From contig NZ_CAJXIP010000014.1 in NCBI RefSeq assembly GCF_913054395.1, forward strand, positions 1 to 47,406: DNA of 47,406 bases, given 5' to 3'. Shown here in pieces: positions 39,752 through 47,406 of this stretch. Made by a program: the position numbers and the translations under genes. Under the pieces are notes generated by a model. It ran no database searches. It had not been told where the DNA came from and saw only the letters and a program-made list of their open reading frames with translations. Each line of letters starts with the position of its first letter. Within the stretch, counting starts at the first letter, position 1. The DNA comes from an uncultured Roseovarius sp. (lineage in GTDB: Bacteria > Pseudomonadota > Alphaproteobacteria > Rhodobacterales > Rhodobacteraceae).

Positions 39752-42183
39752 TCCGCAGCCTCCAGTGTCAGATCGGCAAGCGGGGCATAGCTGTCCGCGC
39801 GGGTTTGCGCGTGCTCGGCCCATGGGTCCTTGCGATAGATGCTTTGCGACACCTCGAACGCGGCGATCAGGCGGGCGCGTTCAGCCAGATCATCGACCAC
39901 GCGCGTGCGGATCCAGTCGAGCCCGACCTTGGCCAGCCATTTATAGGGCCGGTCGAGGTATTTCGCGTTCTCGCGGTAAAGCTGCACAAAGGCGACCGTG
40001 ACGTCGATTGCCTCTTGTTCGGTCGCTACATCCACCAGCCGTTCGGTTTCCTTCAGGTCCATGCCGGCGGCCCCGCCAATGCCGACCTGATAGCCTGAGT
40101 CCACACAGACGATACCCACATCCTTGCAGGTTGCCTCGGCGCAATTGCGCGGGCACCCTGACACCGCCAGCTTGACCTTGTGCGGCGTCCACGAACCCCA
40201 GAGGATTTTCTCAAGCTTGATGCCAAGGCCGGTGCTGTCCTGCGTGCCAAAGCGGCAATGATCGGTGCCGACACAGGTCTTCACCGTGCGCAGTCCCTTG
40301 GAATAGGCATGGCCAGAGACCAGACCTGCCTTGTTCAAATCGGCCCAGATGGCGGGCAGGTCCTCACCCTCGACGCCCAGCAGGTCGATGCGCTGCCCGC
40401 CGGTGACCTTGACCGTGGGCACGTTGTATTTGTCGGCGGCATCGGCAATCGCGCGAAGCTCGGCCGGGTTGGTAATCCCGCCCCACATGCGCGGCACAAC
40501 CGAGAAGGTGCCATCCTTCTGGATATTGGCGTGTTTGCGTTCATTGACGAAGCGGCTTTGCGGGTCGTCCTGATACTCCATCGGCCAGGTCGCAAGCAGG
40601 TAGAAATTGACCGCCGGGCGGCAAACATGGCAGCCGTTGCGCGTTGCCCAGCCCAGTTCCTGCCAGACGGCATCCTGGCATTTCAGCCCCTTCGTCATGA
40701 TCAGGCGGCGCACATCCTCGTGGCTCAAATCGGTGCAGCCACAGATGGGCTGTGCCGTGGGGGCCTCGAACGCATCACCAAGCGTGACCTGCAAGAGTTG
40801 TTCGACCAGCCCGGTGCAGGTGCCGCAGGACGCGCTGGCCTTGGTCTTGGCGCGGACCGCGCCCAGATCGGTTGCGCCGCCTTCAATAGCGGAGACGATA
40901 GTGCCTTTGCAAATGCCGTTGCAGCCACAGATTTCCGCCTCAGGCGGCAAGGCTGCAACGGCTGAGAGAGGGTCCGCTGTGGCCCCCCCCTGATAGGCGG
41001 GGCCAAAGATCAGCGTCTCGCGCAACTCTTCGATCTCTGTGCCGTCCTTGATCAATCCGTGAAACCACGCGCCGTCAGCGGTATCGCCATACATGACCGC
41101 CCCGACCAACCTGTCCCCCTCTATCACGAGGCGCTTGTAAATGCCGCGCGCCGGGTCGCGAAACACGATATCCTCGCGCCCCGGCACATCGGCGAAATCG
41201 CCTGCACTGAACAGATCGCAGCCCGTGACCTTGAGCTTGGTAGCCGTGTCTTTCACGACAAAGGCATCGGCCTCGTCCATCAGGCTGCGCGCCAGTGCCT
41301 TGGCCTGATCGTAGAGCGGCGCGACAAGCCCGAACAGATTGCCGTCAAACTCGATGCATTCGCCCACGGCGTAGATGTCCGGGTCCGAGGTCTGCATCTG
41401 CGCGTTCACCTCGATCCCGCGCGCGACGGTCAGGCCGGCGTCGGTGGCCAGCCGCGTCTCGGGGCGGATGCCCACGGACATCACAACCAGATCGGCCTCC
41501 AGTACCTCGCCAGACTCCAGCAGCACGGCCTCGGCGCGGCCCGCACCCAGAATCGCCTTGGTTGACGCTTGCGTCTTGATCGTGATCCCGCGCGCCTCAA
41601 GATCGCGGCGCAGAAGGTATCCGGCGGCCTCGTCCAGCTGCCGCTCCATCAGGTGGCCCATCAGGTGCAGCACGGTGACGTCCATACCGCGCCCTGCCAA
41701 CCCTGCCGCCCCTTCAAGGCCGAGCAGACCGCCGCCGATCACCACCGCCTTGCCTCCCTTGTCAGCGGCCTCGATCATCGCATTGGTGTCATCCAGATCG
41801 CGATAGGTGATCACGCCCGGCAGGTCCTTGCCCGGCACCGGGATGATGAACGGGGCCGAACCGGTCGCGATGACCAGTTTGTCATAGGGAACCGGCCCGT
41901 TCTGGCCCTCGACCACCTTCCTCTCACAGTCGATCTTCACCACATGCTCGCCGAAACGGCAGGTGATGCCGCGCGCGCCGTACCAGTCGTCATCATGGGT
42001 GATGATGCCCTCATAGGTCTGTTCACCCGCCAGCACCGGCGACAGCATGATGCGGTTGTAATTGCCGCGCGGTTCGGCGTTGAACAGGGTAATTTCCCAG
42101 GCGTCGGGCTGGGCTTCGGTCAGATGTTCAAGCATCCGCCCCGAGGCCATGCCAGCCCCGATCACGACAAGTTTCTTACGCAT
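39748..42183 (-). CDS. nirB: NAD(P)H-dependent nitrite reductase large subunit NirB
   Basis: An 811-residue enzyme reducing nitrite to ammonium. Two FAD/NAD(P)H Rossmann motifs (LVVIGAGMASGRMLE at the start and AVVIGGGLLGLEGA), BFD-like [2Fe-2S] Cys motifs (ICGCNGICKG and ASCGTCTG; a second pair ICGCTDLS and GCHVCRP), and the siroheme/[4Fe-4S] motif CVGTDHCRFG with CPRNCAEATCKD are present. I start at ATG 42183, preceded by GGAG; a GTG at 42192 overlapping the upstream stop is an alternative. It depends on siroheme, while the cysG copy in this operon is truncated. Confidence 0.95.
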   Translation of the reverse strand: MRKKLVVIGAGMASGRMLEHLTEAQPDAWEITLFNAEPRGNYNRIMLSPVLAGEQTYEGIITHDDDWYGARGITCRFGEHVVKIDCERKVVEGQNGPVPYDKLVIATGSAPFIIPVPGKDLPGVITYRDLDDTNAMIEAADKGGKAVVIGGGLLGLEGAAGLAGRGMDVTVLHLMGHLMERQLDEAAGYLLRRDLEARGITIKTQASTKAILGAGRAEAVLLESGEVLEADLVVMSVGIRPETRLATDAGLTVARGIEVNAQMQTSDPDIYAVGECIEFDGNLFGLVAPLYDQAKALARSLMDEADAFVVKDTATKLKVTGCDLFSAGDFADVPGREDIVFRDPARGIYKRLVIEGDRLVGAVMYGDTADGAWFHGLIKDGTEIEELRETLIFGPAYQGGATADPLSAVAALPPEAEICGCNGICKGTIVSAIEGGATDLGAVRAKTKASASCGTCTGLVEQLLQVTLGDAFEAPTAQPICGCTDLSHEDVRRLIMTKGLKCQDAVWQELGWATRNGCHVCRPAVNFYLLATWPMEYQDDPQSRFVNERKHANIQKDGTFSVVPRMWGGITNPAELRAIADAADKYNVPTVKVTGGQRIDLLGVEGEDLPAIWADLNKAGLVSGHAYSKGLRTVKTCVGTDHCRFGTQDSTGLGIKLEKILWGSWTPHKVKLAVSGCPRNCAEATCKDVGIVCVDSGYQVGIGGAAGMDLKETERLVDVATEQEAIDVTVAFVQLYRENAKYLDRPYKWLAKVGLDWIRTRVVDDLAERARLIAAFEVSQSIYRKDPWAEHAQTRADSYAPLADLTLEAAE

Positions 42184-42188
42184 TTCTC

Positions 42189-43892
42189 TCACTCCGCTGC
42201 CACAGGCTCGGCGTCCGCCGAAGCGGGTGCCTTTCCGGTGGTCTTTTTCGATTGGTTGCCGTGCTCATATTCCTCAAGGAAATCGAGCACCTCTTGCCGG
42301 TAGGTGTAGTAATCAGGATGCGCCAGAAGCGCTTTGCGGGTGCGCGGCCGCGGCAGGTTGACCTCTGTGATCCTGCCGATGGTCGCGCGGGGGCCGTTGG
42401 TCATCATGACCACACGGTCGGCCAGCAGAATTGCCTCGTCCACGTCGTGGGTTACGCAGATCGCAGTCACCTTGGTACGCGACCAGACTTCCATCAGCAC
42501 CTCCTGCAATTCCCAGCGGGTCAGGCTGTCCAGCATCCCGAAGGGTTCATCCAGAAGCAACAGCTTGGGCGACAGCGCAAAGGCCCGCGCGATGCCGACC
42601 CGCTGTTTCATCCCGTTGGACAACTCGCTGGCGGGGCGGTCCATCGCATCGGCAAGGCCCACCCGTTCAAGGTAGTATTCAACCACGTCCTGACGCTCTG
42701 CCTGGCTGGCACGGGGATAGACCTTATCCACCCCGATGGCGACGTTCTGCTTGGCCGTGAGCCATGGAAACAGGTTGGGAGACTGAAAGACCACGGCGCG
42801 TTCCGGGTCCGCCCCTTCGACCGCGCGGCCATCCAGCTTGATCACCCCCTTGGAGATGTCGTTAAGACCGGCGGCCATGGTCAGGACCGTGGACTTGCCA
42901 CAGCCAGAATGCCCGATCAGCGAGATGAATTCGCCTTTCTTGATTTTGAGATCGAAATCCTCGACCACGGTCAGCGGCCCCTGCGGCGTCGGATAGACCT
43001 TGTGAAGCTGGCTGAAATCCAGATACCGCTGTTCGATCGGGCTTTGCGCCGCCGCGGCCACCGCACGGGGCACGCCATGGATCGGCGTGACGTCCGGCAG
43101 CAAGCGTGTTTCTTCGACCTTGGCCTCGATGCCCACATCCATCAGGTATTTGGTCACCTGGGCGCGAAGACGTTTGAACGTGTCGTTGCTGTTCATATCC
43201 ATCCGGTTGCGGGGGCGTGGCAGATTGACCGGAAATTCATCCCCCAGCGTGCCGTCGGGATTCAGCGCGATGATCCGGTCGGCGAGGATGATCGCCTCGT
43301 CCACGTCGTTGGTGATCAGGACGCAGGTCTTGCGGTCGGCCTGCCAGATCGCTTCGATTTCATCTGCCAGATTGGCGCGGGTCAGCGCATCGAGCGCCGA
43401 AAGCGGCTCGTCCAGCAACAGCATCTCGGGGTTCATCGCCAGCGCGCGCGCCACGTTGACCCGCTGGCGCATGCCCCCCGACAATTCCGCCGGGCGGCGC
43501 GTGGCGGCATGGCTGAGCCCCACCATCGCCACGTAATGCGCGACCTTGGCGGCCTTGTCTGCGCGGCTCAGCCCGGGAAAGACCGTGTCCACGGCAAGCC
43601 CCACATTCCCGCGTACCGTCAGCCATGGCATCAGGCTGTAGCTTTGAAAGATCACGCCGCGTTCCGGCCCCGGCCCGGTAACGGGCTTGCCGCGATACCT
43701 GACGCGGCCTTCGCTGGGCTGCTCCAGCCCGGCCATCAGGTTGATCAGCGTGGTCTTGCCGGTGCCGGAAAAGCCCAGGATCACGACGAATTCACCTTCG
43801 GCGACGTCAAGGTCGATACCGTTGAGGACATGCTCGGTCGCGGGGCCCTCGCCATAGCTTTTCGAGACGTTTTTGAATGTCAGGATACCCAT
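42189..43892 (-). CDS. nrtC: Nitrate ABC transporter ATPase with two fused ATP-binding domains
   Basis: A 567-residue protein containing two complete ABC ATPase domains. The first has GFSGTGKTT, LSGGMRQR and LLLDEPLSALD; the second has GHSGCGKST, LSNGMKQR and LLLDEPFGMLD. Both resemble the NrtC/NrtD ATPases of nitrate import, here as one chain, with a linker near 265-300 (IEAKVEETRLLPDVTPIHGV). No solute-binding domain is fused. It energises NrtA/NrtB. Start ATG 43892 (MGILTF) is chosen because the 28 codons upstream are non-family. It is followed by nirB with a small overlap or 5-bp gap. Confidence 0.9.
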   Translation of the reverse strand: MGILTFKNVSKSYGEGPATEHVLNGIDLDVAEGEFVVILGFSGTGKTTLINLMAGLEQPSEGRVRYRGKPVTGPGPERGVIFQSYSLMPWLTVRGNVGLAVDTVFPGLSRADKAAKVAHYVAMVGLSHAATRRPAELSGGMRQRVNVARALAMNPEMLLLDEPLSALDALTRANLADEIEAIWQADRKTCVLITNDVDEAIILADRIIALNPDGTLGDEFPVNLPRPRNRMDMNSNDTFKRLRAQVTKYLMDVGIEAKVEETRLLPDVTPIHGVPRAVAAAAQSPIEQRYLDFSQLHKVYPTPQGPLTVVEDFDLKIKKGEFISLIGHSGCGKSTVLTMAAGLNDISKGVIKLDGRAVEGADPERAVVFQSPNLFPWLTAKQNVAIGVDKVYPRASQAERQDVVEYYLERVGLADAMDRPASELSNGMKQRVGIARAFALSPKLLLLDEPFGMLDSLTRWELQEVLMEVWSRTKVTAICVTHDVDEAILLADRVVMMTNGPRATIGRITEVNLPRPRTRKALLAHPDYYTYRQEVLDFLEEYEHGNQSKKTTGKAPASADAEPVAAE

Positions 43893-43935
43893 GAATTTTT
43901 CCTTTCGCGCTAACGCTTCGCTACCTGAGCGCGGG

Positions 43936-45018
43936 TCACCGGTTGTTCGAGAAGGTGAAGAGCGATTGCAGCGCATACATTACCCGGTCCAGCAGGAAGC
44001 CGATGATGCCGATGGTCAGCACCGCGACGATGATCTTGGCGAGGCTCTGCGAGCTGCCGTTCTGGAATTCGTCCCAGACGAATTTGCCCAGGCCGGGGTT
44101 TTGTGCCAGCATTTCGGCAGCGATCAGAACCATCCATCCCACACCCAGGCTAAGCCGCAGGCCGGTAAAGATCAGCGGCAGCGCCGAGGGCAACACCAGC
44201 TTGGTGATCTTGGTCCACATGTTCATCTTGAGCACCTTGGAGACATTCACAAGGTCCTTGTCGATGCTGGCCACACCAAGCGCCGTGTTGATCAGCGTCG
44301 GCCAGAGCGAGCACAGCGTTACCGTGATGGCGGACACGAGGAACGACTTGGAAAACATGCCGTCATTGGTGGCATAGACCGCCGAGACGACCATGGTGAC
44401 GATGGGCAGCCATGCCAGCGGCGAGACCGGCTTGAATATCTGCACCAGCGGGTTGATCGCGGCATTCGCCGTGGCCGATAACCCGGCAAGAATACCCAGC
44501 GGGATTGCAATGAGCGATGCGATCAAGAAGCCAAAGAATACGGTCTGGATAGAGGTCCATATCTGACTGTAATAACTTGGCGACCCGGTATAAGGGATAT
44601 CGCGCACCTTATCGGGCTGGCCGCTGTCGATCATGCGCTGGTTGCGCGCGGCGACCCGTTTCTCATGCGCGGCGCGGTCGGCGGCCTTGGCCCTGGCGTC
44701 CTGATGCAGGGTCACCGCCTCGTCCCAGACGGCCGCCGGGCCCGGAATCGCGCCAAGCGAGGTCTGCACCTGCGGTGCCAGCGTGCCCCAAAGCAGCAAA
44801 AAACCAAGGATCGCAATAAGTGGCACCGCCAGCAGTCGCCAGATTTCACCCAATTGGGCCCGCGGATTGTCACCCGCGACCGCACGCAAGAGCGGTGTCA
44901 GCCAGGCAAGGCCCAGAACCTGAAATAGCTTGTCTGCAGTGCTGATGCGCGAAAACAGACGCGCGCGGCGGGCCGCCTTGTCACGCGGGTCGGGAATGGA
45001 TTGGTCAATCGTTGTCAT
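43936..45018 (-). CDS. nrtB: Nitrate ABC transporter permease
   Basis: A 360-residue permease of the nitrate/sulfonate/taurine ABC class. A first helix near 68-90 is followed by a long hydrophilic stretch (about 100-165, with RAAHEKRVAARN), and then the binding-protein-dependent transport domain with SLIAIPLGILAGLS, LPSALPLIFTGLRLSLGVGW and AEMLAQNPGLGKFVWDEF, the EAA-like coupling region. Start ATG 45018 has GAGG nine bases upstream; an ATG five codons earlier is less likely. Placed between nrtA and the ATPase. Confidence 0.92.
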   Translation of the reverse strand: MTTIDQSIPDPRDKAARRARLFSRISTADKLFQVLGLAWLTPLLRAVAGDNPRAQLGEIWRLLAVPLIAILGFLLLWGTLAPQVQTSLGAIPGPAAVWDEAVTLHQDARAKAADRAAHEKRVAARNQRMIDSGQPDKVRDIPYTGSPSYYSQIWTSIQTVFFGFLIASLIAIPLGILAGLSATANAAINPLVQIFKPVSPLAWLPIVTMVVSAVYATNDGMFSKSFLVSAITVTLCSLWPTLINTALGVASIDKDLVNVSKVLKMNMWTKITKLVLPSALPLIFTGLRLSLGVGWMVLIAAEMLAQNPGLGKFVWDEFQNGSSQSLAKIIVAVLTIGIIGFLLDRVMYALQSLFTFSNNR

Positions 45019-45082
45019 AGCTGTCGTCCTCAATGGCTGGGCGGAGGGGACCGGCGCGGACAGATGCCGCGCCGGTGTGCAA

Positions 45083-46450
45083 TCAGTCCACGACCGCGTT
45101 AACGGCGACGGTCTGAGTGCCCTTCAGGCCAATTTTCAGGCTTTCGAGATAAGCATTGGGCGCGCGGCCATCATAGGCGATGCCGTCGATCACGTCCTCG
45201 GCAGGAGTAGGCGCCTTGTAGCCGTCGCTATCCCACGGGAAATCGGCCTCGTTGGCCAATCCCTCATCCACCAGAAGCCGCGCGGCCTTGAGATAAATGT
45301 CCGGGCGGTACACCGAGCGCGCCACTTCATCGAACCAGCTATCGGGCTTGGGCTCGGCAATCTGGCCCCAGCGACGCATCTGCGTCAGATACCAGATGGC
45401 GTCAGAGTAGAAAGGATAGGTGGCGTTGTGGCGGAAGAAGACGTTGAAATCGGGCACGTCACGCACATCGCCGTCTTCATACTCGAACGTCCCGGTCATC
45501 GAATTGGCGATGACCTCGTAATCCGCGCCCACATAATCGGGCCGGGCCAGAATTTCGACCGCAGCCTCGCGGTTAACATTGTCATTCTCGTCCAGCCAGA
45601 TCGCGGCGCGGATCAAAGCCTTGGTAACAGCGAGCGTGGTATTCGGATTTTCCTGTGCGAATTCCGCCGTGATACCAAACACCTTTTCAGGGTTGTTCTT
45701 CCACAGTTCGTAGTCCGTGATGACCGGAACACCGATGCGCTTGAACACCGCCTGCTGGTTCCATGGCTCACCCACGCAATAGCCCGAGATCGTGCCTGCC
45801 TCCATGGTCGACGGCATCTGCGGCGGCGGCGTTACGGACAACAGCACATCGGCATTGATCTGGCCGCTGATATTGTCGGGGCTGTAAAAACCCGGATGTA
45901 ACCCACCCGCCGCCAACCAGTAGCGCAATTCATAATTGTGGGTCGACACGGGAAAGACCATGCCCATGTTGAAGGGCTTGCCCTGCGATTGAAAGGTTTC
46001 GACAACCGGCGCCAATGCCTCGGCCGAAATCGGGTGCTGCGGGCGGCCATCGGCCATCGTGGGCACGTTTGGCTTCATCATGTCCCAGACCTCGTTCGAG
46101 ACGGTGATCGCGTTGCCGTTCAGGTCCATGGAAAACGGTGTGATGATCTGCGCCTCGGTGCCATAGCCGATCGTCGCGGCCAGCGGCTGTCCGGCCAACA
46201 TGTGCGCGCCGTCAAGCTGCCCGTCGATCACACCGTCCAGCAGAACCTTCCAGTTCGCCTGCGCCTCAAGGGTAACGAACAGCCCCTCATCCTCGAAGTA
46301 ACCTTGCTCATAGGCCACGGCGAGCGGCGCCATATCGGTCAGCTTGATAAAGCCGAATGTCAGAACGTCTTTTTCAAGGTCAAGCATTTGGGCAAACGCC
46401 GGGCCGGTCAGGGCAGTGGTGGCGACAAAGCCAATCAACAGTTTTTTCAT
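45083..46450 (-). CDS. nrtA: Nitrate ABC transporter substrate-binding protein
   Basis: A 455-residue periplasmic protein of the CmpA/NrtA family with signal peptide [20 protein letters not shown]. Characteristic stretches are [20 protein letters not shown] and [13 protein letters not shown]. It binds nitrate (and possibly nitrite) and delivers it to NrtB. First structural gene after the nasS gene; the 275-bp leader between them carries a strong terminator hairpin. Confidence 0.93.
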   Translation of the reverse strand: MKKLLIGFVATTALTGPAFAQMLDLEKDVLTFGFIKLTDMAPLAVAYEQGYFEDEGLFVTLEAQANWKVLLDGVIDGQLDGAHMLAGQPLAATIGYGTEAQIITPFSMDLNGNAITVSNEVWDMMKPNVPTMADGRPQHPISAEALAPVVETFQSQGKPFNMGMVFPVSTHNYELRYWLAAGGLHPGFYSPDNISGQINADVLLSVTPPPQMPSTMEAGTISGYCVGEPWNQQAVFKRIGVPVITDYELWKNNPEKVFGITAEFAQENPNTTLAVTKALIRAAIWLDENDNVNREAAVEILARPDYVGADYEVIANSMTGTFEYEDGDVRDVPDFNVFFRHNATYPFYSDAIWYLTQMRRWGQIAEPKPDSWFDEVARSVYRPDIYLKAARLLVDEGLANEADFPWDSDGYKAPTPAEDVIDGIAYDGRAPNAYLESLKIGLKGTQTVAVNAVVD

Positions 46451-46510
46451 CCCGATTTCCTCTCAGGGTGCCCTCAATCGCAGGTGGCCGAAGGGGGCGG
46501 GCTAAAACGC

Positions 46511-46563
46511 AAAAAAGGCCGTTCACTGACCACCGAATGCACCGGTGGAAAGCGAGCGGCCTT
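46511..46563 (-). terminator. Leader terminator (probable NasT antitermination site) upstream of nrtA
   Basis: Read on the minus strand: AAGGCCG (46563-46557), an inner hairpin CCACCG-loop-CGGTGG (46548-46530), then CGGCCTT (46521-46515) followed by more Ts. It is an intrinsic terminator 60 bp before nrtA, between nasS and nrtA. The position fits control by NasS/NasT, in which NasT (ANTAR domain) prevents leader termination when nitrate is present. Classical paired hexaloop hairpins were not clearly identified. Confidence 0.72.
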
Positions 46564-46658
46564 GCTCAGGGTATCCCGATCGTTGGGAGGTGTTTTTGTG
46601 TGCCTCACTCCATTGCGAAACACTTTAACTCAGCATGCCGCAGCGCAGCGTCACGCGA

Positions 46659-46674
46659 AACAGGAGAAGTGCCA
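46659..46674 (-). promoter_or_regulatory. Weak sigma-54-like promoter match
   Basis: The minus strand reads TGGCACTTCTCCTGTT. The -24 half matches TGGCAC, but the -12 half has GT where GC is nearly invariant. It lies 110 bases ahead of the leader terminator, in a plausible place for a nitrogen-controlled promoter. Weak evidence. Confidence 0.2.
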
Positions 46675-46725
46675 TATCCGAAAATACGGGGGCATTGAGG
46701 CAGGGGATTGCTTAATTAATAATCA

Positions 46726-47406
46726 CTATGGGCTGTCGGGATCAAAAATCCGGCCATCGAAAAAAGCATCCGGCCGCAGGATAAGCCTCCCACCGGCGGA
46801 CGCGACCGGCGTTTCGTGCCGAATCGCACCCTCCAGCTTGGCAGAGGCGCCGGGCAGATCGGCACCAACAGGCCCCAGATGCCGGCGGTGCAGGTCCGTG
46901 CGATAAACAGACGCCACGGCGTCGAGATCGGATATCGTACCTGTGCCATGTTCGGCGCCGATCTGTCGGGCAATCCACTTTGCCTGGCTGCGCCACGGAA
47001 ACGTTGCAGCGCCTGCGTGGAACTCCATGAAATTGTCCACGCGGCGCTGATCCCCGCGCGAACTCACGATCATATGGCCTGAAAGCGCACGATCAATCAG
47101 TTCCGCGGGCACGTCGAGGTATTGCCTGCGCGACAGGATCTCACCCGCCGTGGCGCGGCTTTCCGGCCCCGACAGCCATCGCCCTGCGCGCCAGACTGCA
47201 CGCATCAGCCGCCCCAGTAGATCCGGTTCGGTCTCAGCCCAGTCCGTCCGAACGGCAAGCACTTTCTCAGGCGCAAACTCCCAGATTGCCTTTCCCGGCA
47301 ACAACAGCGCCCCGGCCCCCTGATCGACGGCGACCGACCCCCATGGCTCGCCCACGCAGAACGCGTCGATATCACCGGCCGCAAGTGCAGAGGCCATCAG
47401 AGGCGG
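46726..47406 (-). CDS. nasS: NasS-like nitrate sensor (5' end outside window)
   Basis: The visible 226 residues (PPLMASALAAGDIDAFCVGEP to FDPDSP) are the C-terminal half of a CmpA/NrtA-like protein. GDIDAFCVGEPWGSVA and the VASVYRTDLH segment match nitrate-sensor NasS proteins. The N-terminus lies beyond base 47406, so absence of a signal peptide cannot be checked. NasS binds nitrate and holds the antiterminator NasT when nitrate is absent. It precedes the nrtA leader terminator, which supports the assignment over a second transporter binding protein. Confidence 0.8.
   Translation of the reverse strand, partial: PPLMASALAAGDIDAFCVGEPWGSVAVDQGAGALLLPGKAIWEFAPEKVLAVRTDWAETEPDLLGRLMRAVWRAGRWLSGPESRATAGEILSRRQYLDVPAELIDRALSGHMIVSSRGDQRRVDNFMEFHAGAATFPWRSQAKWIARQIGAEHGTGTISDLDAVASVYRTDLHRRHLGPVGADLPGASAKLEGAIRHETPVASAGGRLILRPDAFFDGRIFDPDSP

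Noticed and set aside
42252..43913. Plus-strand open frame of 553 codons
   Set aside because: Antisense to the double ATPase, whose Walker and signature motifs show that the minus strand is coding.
1..47406. CRISPR arrays, tRNA or rRNA genes
   Set aside because: No regularly spaced direct repeats and no cloverleaf or rRNA-like stretches seen in the intergenic regions, all of which are short.

Overview
The window looks like a chromosome segment of a GC-rich alphaproteobacterium, most likely of the Rhodobacterales (Roseobacter/Paracoccus-like). The pointers are tightly overlapping ATGA gene junctions, the Anbu / transglutaminase / alpha-E / ATP-grasp cluster, a bioMNY biotin importer, a NasS-NrtABC-NirBD-NasA nitrate operon, and a TGA-N9-TCA iron box. 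No rRNA, tRNA or CRISPR array was seen.

Layout. (1) 1-1470: a cut-off 3-dehydroshikimate dehydratase (QuiC1-like). (2) 1546-7261: a rearranged accessory patch. Remnants of ISKra4-, IS5- and IS6-type transposases, two or three broken GlxA/AraC regulators, the tail of an enolase-superfamily enzyme and the biotinyl tail of pyruvate carboxylase surround three intact hydrolase genes: an isochorismatase-like hydrolase, a Tat-exported metallo-beta-lactamase-fold hydrolase and an atypical ureohydrolase. A perfect 34-bp inverted repeat bounds 5313-6860. (3) 7385-12214: biotin locus. An acyl-CoA ligase/thiolase-like pair (YhfT/YhfS-like) converges on bioM-bioN-bioY-nitroreductase. (4) 12339-16263: the Anbu operon. 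(5) 16521-22447: a seven-gene overlapping operon with succinate dehydrogenase/fumarate reductase-like B-C-D-A subunits, a two-subunit class I Fe-S hydratase, and a family III CoA-transferase between the two hydratase subunits. (6) 22667-28911: iron-linked periplasmic cluster of imelysin, outer-membrane barrel, di-heme oxidoreductase, imelysin and DUF1513, behind a possible RirA-type box. (7) 29073-35492: an XRE-cupin regulator divergent from a catabolic operon of FAD/GcvT demethylase-like oxidase, aldehyde dehydrogenase, a tiny membrane protein and an NCS1 permease, with a 13-bp-arm palindrome in the shared promoter region. (8) 35534-47406: nitrate assimilation on the minus strand, reading nasS (partial), a leader terminator, nrtA, nrtB, a fused double ATPase, nirB, nirD, nasA and a C-terminally truncated cysG.

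How the parts fit. The nitrate operon imports nitrate, reduces it to nitrite (NasA) and ammonium (NirBD). NirB needs siroheme, so the broken cysG in the same operon is notable. The strongest candidate for something undescribed is the operon at 16521-22447. Its flavoprotein has Cys where SDH/FRD enzymes carry the covalent-flavin His, and the added hydratase and CoA-transferase suggest a dedicated C4/C5 dicarboxylate route rather than a second TCA enzyme. A second candidate is the biotin-linked thiolase homologue, which lacks the second catalytic Cys. All functions are inferred from reading translations; no searches were run.
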